A stretch of DNA of 17,759 bases from Betaproteobacteria bacterium (GTDB lineage: Bacteria > Pseudomonadota > Gammaproteobacteria > Burkholderiales > SG8-39): positions 1 through 17,759 of the forward strand of contig JAFARH010000401.1 in the NCBI GenBank assembly GCA_019245555.1, given 5' to 3'. Numbering within the stretch: the stretch's first letter is position 1; each line of letters begins with the position of its first letter. The position numbers were made by a program, and so were the translations under genes. A model generated the notes under the pieces. It did no database searches. It saw only the letters and a program-made list of their open reading frames with translations, and was not told the origin of the DNA. Positions 11,892-17,759 of this stretch are shown here, one piece after another.

Positions 11892-12275
11892 GTGCCCTCT
11901 CGTCCCAGCCAGAAGCTGGAGACTTTTCCCAATCCAGCGCGCAGCCGTGACTACCGGATCCACATGGAAATCCCGGAGTTCACCTGCGTCTGTCCGATGA
12001 CGGGCCAGCCCGACTTCGCGACGCTGGTGCTCGATTACGTACCTGACCGCCTCTGCGTGGAGTTGAAGTCCCTCAAGCTCTACGTCTGGTCCTATCGCGA
12101 CGTAGGCACCTTCCACGAGGCGGTGACGAACAAGATCCTCTCCGACCTGGTGCGTGCCACCCAACCCCGGCTCATGCGCCTGGAAGCGCGGTTCAACGTG
12201 CGCGGCGGGATCTATACGACCGTCATCGCTGAGCACCGGAAAAAAGGCTGGACTGGCGAGATGCCTGCCCGGTGA
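11892..12275 (+). CDS. queF: NADPH-dependent 7-cyano-7-deazaguanine reductase (preQ0 reductase), short QueF type
   Basis: QueF reduces the nitrile of preQ0 to the aminomethyl group of preQ1 in queuosine tRNA-modification synthesis. The 127-residue product is of the short, unimodular kind. The catalytic Cys34 lies in [11 protein letters not shown] (32-42), with the partner Asp41. The QueF signature ELKSLKLY is at 57-64, followed by FHE (74-76), whose Glu contacts the base. The core ends in RGGIYTTV (104-111). The frame extends 12 codons upstream to a TTG at 11856, but GTG at 11892 is preferred because it yields the family-typical N-terminus (short linker, then LETFPNP). No Shine-Dalgarno sequence is visible; the leader is pyrimidine-rich. 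The TGA stop overlaps the dapC GTG as GTGA, so queF is the probable first gene of the queF-dapC-dapD-pilU-dapE-prmB run. Other queuosine genes are not in the window. Confidence 0.95.
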   Translation: MPSRPSQKLETFPNPARSRDYRIHMEIPEFTCVCPMTGQPDFATLVLDYVPDRLCVELKSLKLYVWSYRDVGTFHEAVTNKILSDLVRATQPRLMRLEARFNVRGGIYTTVIAEHRKKGWTGEMPAR

Positions 12276-13408
12276 ACCCGCTCCTAGCGAAGCTACAGCC
12301 CTACCCGTTCGAGAAGCTGCGCGCCCTGATCGCCGGCAACACGCCGCCGGCGAACCTGAAGCCCATCAACCTGCAGATCGGTGAGCCAAAGCATCCGACG
12401 CCTGCGCTAGTCAAAGATGCACTAGCCAAGGCGCTGGACGGCCTCGCCGCCTACCCATTGACGGCCGGGACCCCCGAACTGCGCCAGGCCATCGCCGGCT
12501 GGCTGACCCGCCGTTACGGCATTCCCACGCCGAACGCCGAGACCGAGGTGTTGCCCGTGAACGGCTCCCGGGAGGCCCTCTTCGCATTTGCCCAGACCGT
12601 GCTCGATCCGACGCGTAGCGCCAGGGTGGTCTGCCCCAATCCGTTCTATCAAATCTACGAAGGTGCGGCTCTGCTGGCAGGCGCGACGCCAATCTATGGC
12701 CAGCCGGATAGCTGGGAAGGCGTCCAGCTCGTCTACGCCTGCTCGCCGGCCAATCCGACCGGCAAGGTCATGAAGCTGGACGAATGGCGAGCGCTCTTTG
12801 AGCTCTCCGACCGCCATGGCTTCGCTATTGCGTCGGACGAGTGCTATTCGGAGATCTACTGCGGCGAGGCGCCGCTCGGCGGACTCCAGGCTGCCCGGAA
12901 GCTCGGCCGCTCATATCAACGGCTGGTGTCGTTCTCCAGCCTGTCGAAGCGTTCGAACGCACCCGGAATGCGCTCGGGCTTCGCCGCCGGCGATGCCGAG
13001 CTCATCAAGAAATTCCTGCTCTACCGGACCTACCACGGCTCCGCGATGAGCCTGTCAGTGCAGGCCGCGTCCGTCGCCGCCTGGAACGACGAAAAGCATG
13101 TCGAGGACAACCGCCGCCTGTACCGCGACAAGTACGCCGCGGTGCTGCCGATGGTCAAGGCGCCGCTGCAGACCCAAATGCCTGACGGTGGCTTCTACCT
13201 ATGGATGCGCACGCCGATCGACGATGCCGACTTCGCGCGGCGGCTGCACGGCCAATACAATGTCCTTGTGCTGCCTGGAAGCTTCCTCGCCAGAACGACC
13301 AAAGCCGGAAATCCCGGAGCGAATTACGTGCGCATCGCGCTCGTGCCTCCGCTCTCGGAGTGCGTCGAGGCGATGGAACGCATCGTGCGCTTCGCATCTA
13401 CCTTATGA
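12272..13408 (+). CDS. dapC: Succinyldiaminopimelate transaminase
   Basis: DapC is a PLP enzyme that transfers the amino group of glutamate to N-succinyl-2-amino-6-oxopimelate, giving N-succinyl-diaminopimelate in lysine/peptidoglycan precursor synthesis. The 378-residue product is a fold-type I aminotransferase. The substrate-side IGEPKHPTP is at 36-44 and [11 protein letters not shown] at 61-71. The PLP ring is held by SPANPTG (158-164) and SDECY (188-192). The Schiff-base Lys226 lies in [16 protein letters not shown] (222-237). A C-terminal Arg in NYVRIAL would bind the substrate carboxylate. Sequence alone would only say class I/II aminotransferase, but direct linkage to dapD and dapE makes DapC the best call. 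The GTG start overlaps the queF stop (GTGA) and the stop overlaps the dapD start (ATGA), indicating translational coupling. Confidence 0.93.
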   Translation: MNPLLAKLQPYPFEKLRALIAGNTPPANLKPINLQIGEPKHPTPALVKDALAKALDGLAAYPLTAGTPELRQAIAGWLTRRYGIPTPNAETEVLPVNGSREALFAFAQTVLDPTRSARVVCPNPFYQIYEGAALLAGATPIYGQPDSWEGVQLVYACSPANPTGKVMKLDEWRALFELSDRHGFAIASDECYSEIYCGEAPLGGLQAARKLGRSYQRLVSFSSLSKRSNAPGMRSGFAAGDAELIKKFLLYRTYHGSAMSLSVQAASVAAWNDEKHVEDNRRLYRDKYAAVLPMVKAPLQTQMPDGGFYLWMRTPIDDADFARRLHGQYNVLVLPGSFLARTTKAGNPGANYVRIALVPPLSECVEAMERIVRFASTL

Positions 13409-14217
13409 GCGCCAAGGACACCATCGAGTCGGCCTGGGAAGGCCGCGCTGCGCTGACGCCGTCGAATGCGCCCAAAACGCTGCGCGATGCGGTCGAAGAA
13501 GCGATAGCCGGCCTGGATAGCGGGAAGCTGCGGGTTGCGGAAAAGGTGGGCAGCGAATGGGTCACCCACCAGTGGTTGAAAAAAGCGGTGCTCCTTTCCT
13601 TCCGGCTCGAAGACAACCGCGTGATGGAGGCTGGCCCGACCCGCTATTACGATAAGGTGCCGAGCAAGTTCGGTCCGTCCTTCGATTTCGCGGCGGCGGG
13701 CTTTCGCGTCGTGCCTCCTGCAATCGCAAGGCGCGGGGCTTACGTCGCGAAGAACGCGGTGCTGATGCCCTCCTACGTAAACATCGGCGCCTACGTCGGC
13801 GAAGGCACGATGGTGGATACATGGGCCACGGTCGGCTCGTGCGCGCAGATCGGAAGCAACGTCCACCTCTCCGGTGGCGTCGGCATCGGCGGCGTGCTCG
13901 AGCCAGTGCAGGCCAACCCGGTGATCATCGAGGACAACTGCTTCATCGGCGCACGCTCCGAGGTCGTCGAGGGCGTGATCGTCGAGGAAAACAGCGTGCT
14001 CTCGATGGGCGTGTATCTCGGCCAGAGCACGAAGATCTTCGACCGGACGACGGGACAGACGCTTTACGGGCGCGTCCCGGCGGGTTCGGTGGTGGTTTCC
14101 GGCACACTGCCGTCGCCGGATGGGAAATATGCCCTCTATTGCGCCGTGATTGTAAAAAAGGTCGATGCGAAGACGCGCGCGAAAACTAGCCTGAACGAAC
14201 TCTTGCGGGGCGATTAA
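13405..14217 (+). CDS. dapD: 2,3,4,5-tetrahydropyridine-2,6-dicarboxylate N-succinyltransferase
   Basis: DapD transfers succinyl from succinyl-CoA to tetrahydrodipicolinate, committing carbon to the succinylase branch of diaminopimelate synthesis. The 270-residue product matches the usual length (E. coli 274). It has a helical N-terminal domain with the substrate-facing [16 protein letters not shown] at 74-89, then a left-handed beta-helix of imperfect hexapeptide repeats from about 105 to 235. The signature [15 protein letters not shown] is at 136-150 and [14 protein letters not shown] at 154-167. The frame is open well upstream inside dapC, but ATG 13405 is the start: homology begins at [14 protein letters not shown] and the ATG overlaps the dapC stop as ATGA. 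No Shine-Dalgarno sequence precedes it, so reinitiation after dapC is likely. A 41-bp gap with a hairpin follows before pilU. Confidence 0.97.
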   Translation: MSAKDTIESAWEGRAALTPSNAPKTLRDAVEEAIAGLDSGKLRVAEKVGSEWVTHQWLKKAVLLSFRLEDNRVMEAGPTRYYDKVPSKFGPSFDFAAAGFRVVPPAIARRGAYVAKNAVLMPSYVNIGAYVGEGTMVDTWATVGSCAQIGSNVHLSGGVGIGGVLEPVQANPVIIEDNCFIGARSEVVEGVIVEENSVLSMGVYLGQSTKIFDRTTGQTLYGRVPAGSVVVSGTLPSPDGKYALYCAVIVKKVDAKTRAKTSLNELLRGD

Positions 14218-14226
14218 ACTAGGCCA

Positions 14227-14242
14227 CCTCAGGAAACTGAGG
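14227..14242 (+). other. Hairpin with GAAA tetraloop between dapD and pilU
   Basis: CCTCAG-GAAA-CTGAGG is a perfect 6-bp stem closed by a GNRA-type tetraloop. It lies 9 bases after the dapD stop and ends 4 bases before the pilU ribosome binding site. No T-run follows, so it is not a standard intrinsic terminator. It could be an mRNA processing, stability or attenuation element, or chance. Confidence 0.5.
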
Positions 14243-14246
14243 GTTC

Positions 14247-14253
14247 AGGGGGG
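14247..14253 (+). promoter_or_regulatory. Ribosome binding site of pilU
   Basis: AGGGGGG lies 5 nt before the ATG at 14259. It supports that start over the in-frame ATG three codons later, and it lets pilU be translated independently, unlike its overlapping neighbours. Confidence 0.6.
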
Positions 14254-14258
14254 ATGAC

Positions 14259-17452
<3,194 letters not shown>

Positions 17453-17759
17453 GCTCGCGCTCGCGGCGAGCGAGCCAGTGCCGGACGTGACCCGCCTCCG
17501 CGCGCAGGTCGGGCGTTGCATGCTTCAAGTCGAGCTCGCCGAGCAGAGAGCGCGCCACTGCCACATCGTTCAATTCACCCAGCGTGTCCTGCAGCGCCGA
17601 GAGGCGGGCGAGGAACGGCAGGACCGCCTGGTGCGGGAAGCTGCCTGAGAAGAAGTCGCAGGCGTAACGCAAGCGCTTCACCGCGATGCGCACGGCGTGG
17701 CGACGCTCCGCGTTGCGCCAGTCGATGTGCTTTGCGCGCTTCAGCAGCTTGGCATGCAG

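Overview
This is an ordinary, densely packed stretch of core chromosome from a high-GC bacterium (roughly 63-65% G+C by eye). It is almost certainly a betaproteobacterium. The support is a ~178-residue peptide deformylase ending in the ...FGFxEALFPG tail, a short-linker ZipA between smc and ligA, a QueF of the short type, and a lysine-pathway cluster with a dapC-type aminotransferase. I see no mobile element, phage gene, CRISPR array, tRNA or rRNA.

Layout. (1) Positions 1-2593, plus strand: glnD, the uridylyltransferase / uridylyl-removing sensor of nitrogen status, with a possible few last codons of an upstream gene. (2) Positions 2547-11653, minus strand: one compact run read from right to left, smc - zipA - ligA - galU - hpt - MTA/MTI phosphorylase (mtnP-like) - def. 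It covers chromosome condensation, divisome assembly, DNA ligation, UDP-glucose synthesis, purine salvage and N-terminal protein maturation. Five of the six junctions overlap by 1-4 bases (TAGTG, ATGA, TGATG, TGATG, ATGA); only galU/hpt has a small gap. (3) Positions 11654-11891: the only sizeable intergenic region. It is a divergent control region with a 7-bp inverted repeat, an imperfect direct repeat and candidate -10 boxes on both strands. (4) Positions 11892-17452, plus strand: queF - dapC - dapD - pilU - dapE - prmB. Most of these junctions also overlap. dapC, dapD and dapE encode three consecutive steps of the succinylase branch of diaminopimelate/lysine synthesis, interrupted by a pilus-retraction ATPase gene. 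(5) Positions 17364-17759, minus strand: the C-terminal part of a CHAD-domain protein that runs off the right edge.

How the genes fit together: the phosphorylase carries Asn where MTA phosphorylases carry Asp. That suggests methylthioinosine (6-oxopurine) specificity, with its product hypoxanthine passed to the adjacent hypoxanthine phosphoribosyltransferase. DapD, DapC and DapE supply meso-diaminopimelate for peptidoglycan and lysine. PilU sits inside that transcription unit without an obvious metabolic link.

The points most worth a second look are two tail-to-tail antisense gene overlaps (glnD/def, 47 bp; prmB/CHAD, 89 bp), pilU inside the dap operon with a GAAA-tetraloop hairpin before it, the probable MTI phosphorylase-HPRT pair, and the smc/queF divergent region, where smc may be read from a leaderless transcript. 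I did not find evidence for a new multi-gene system.
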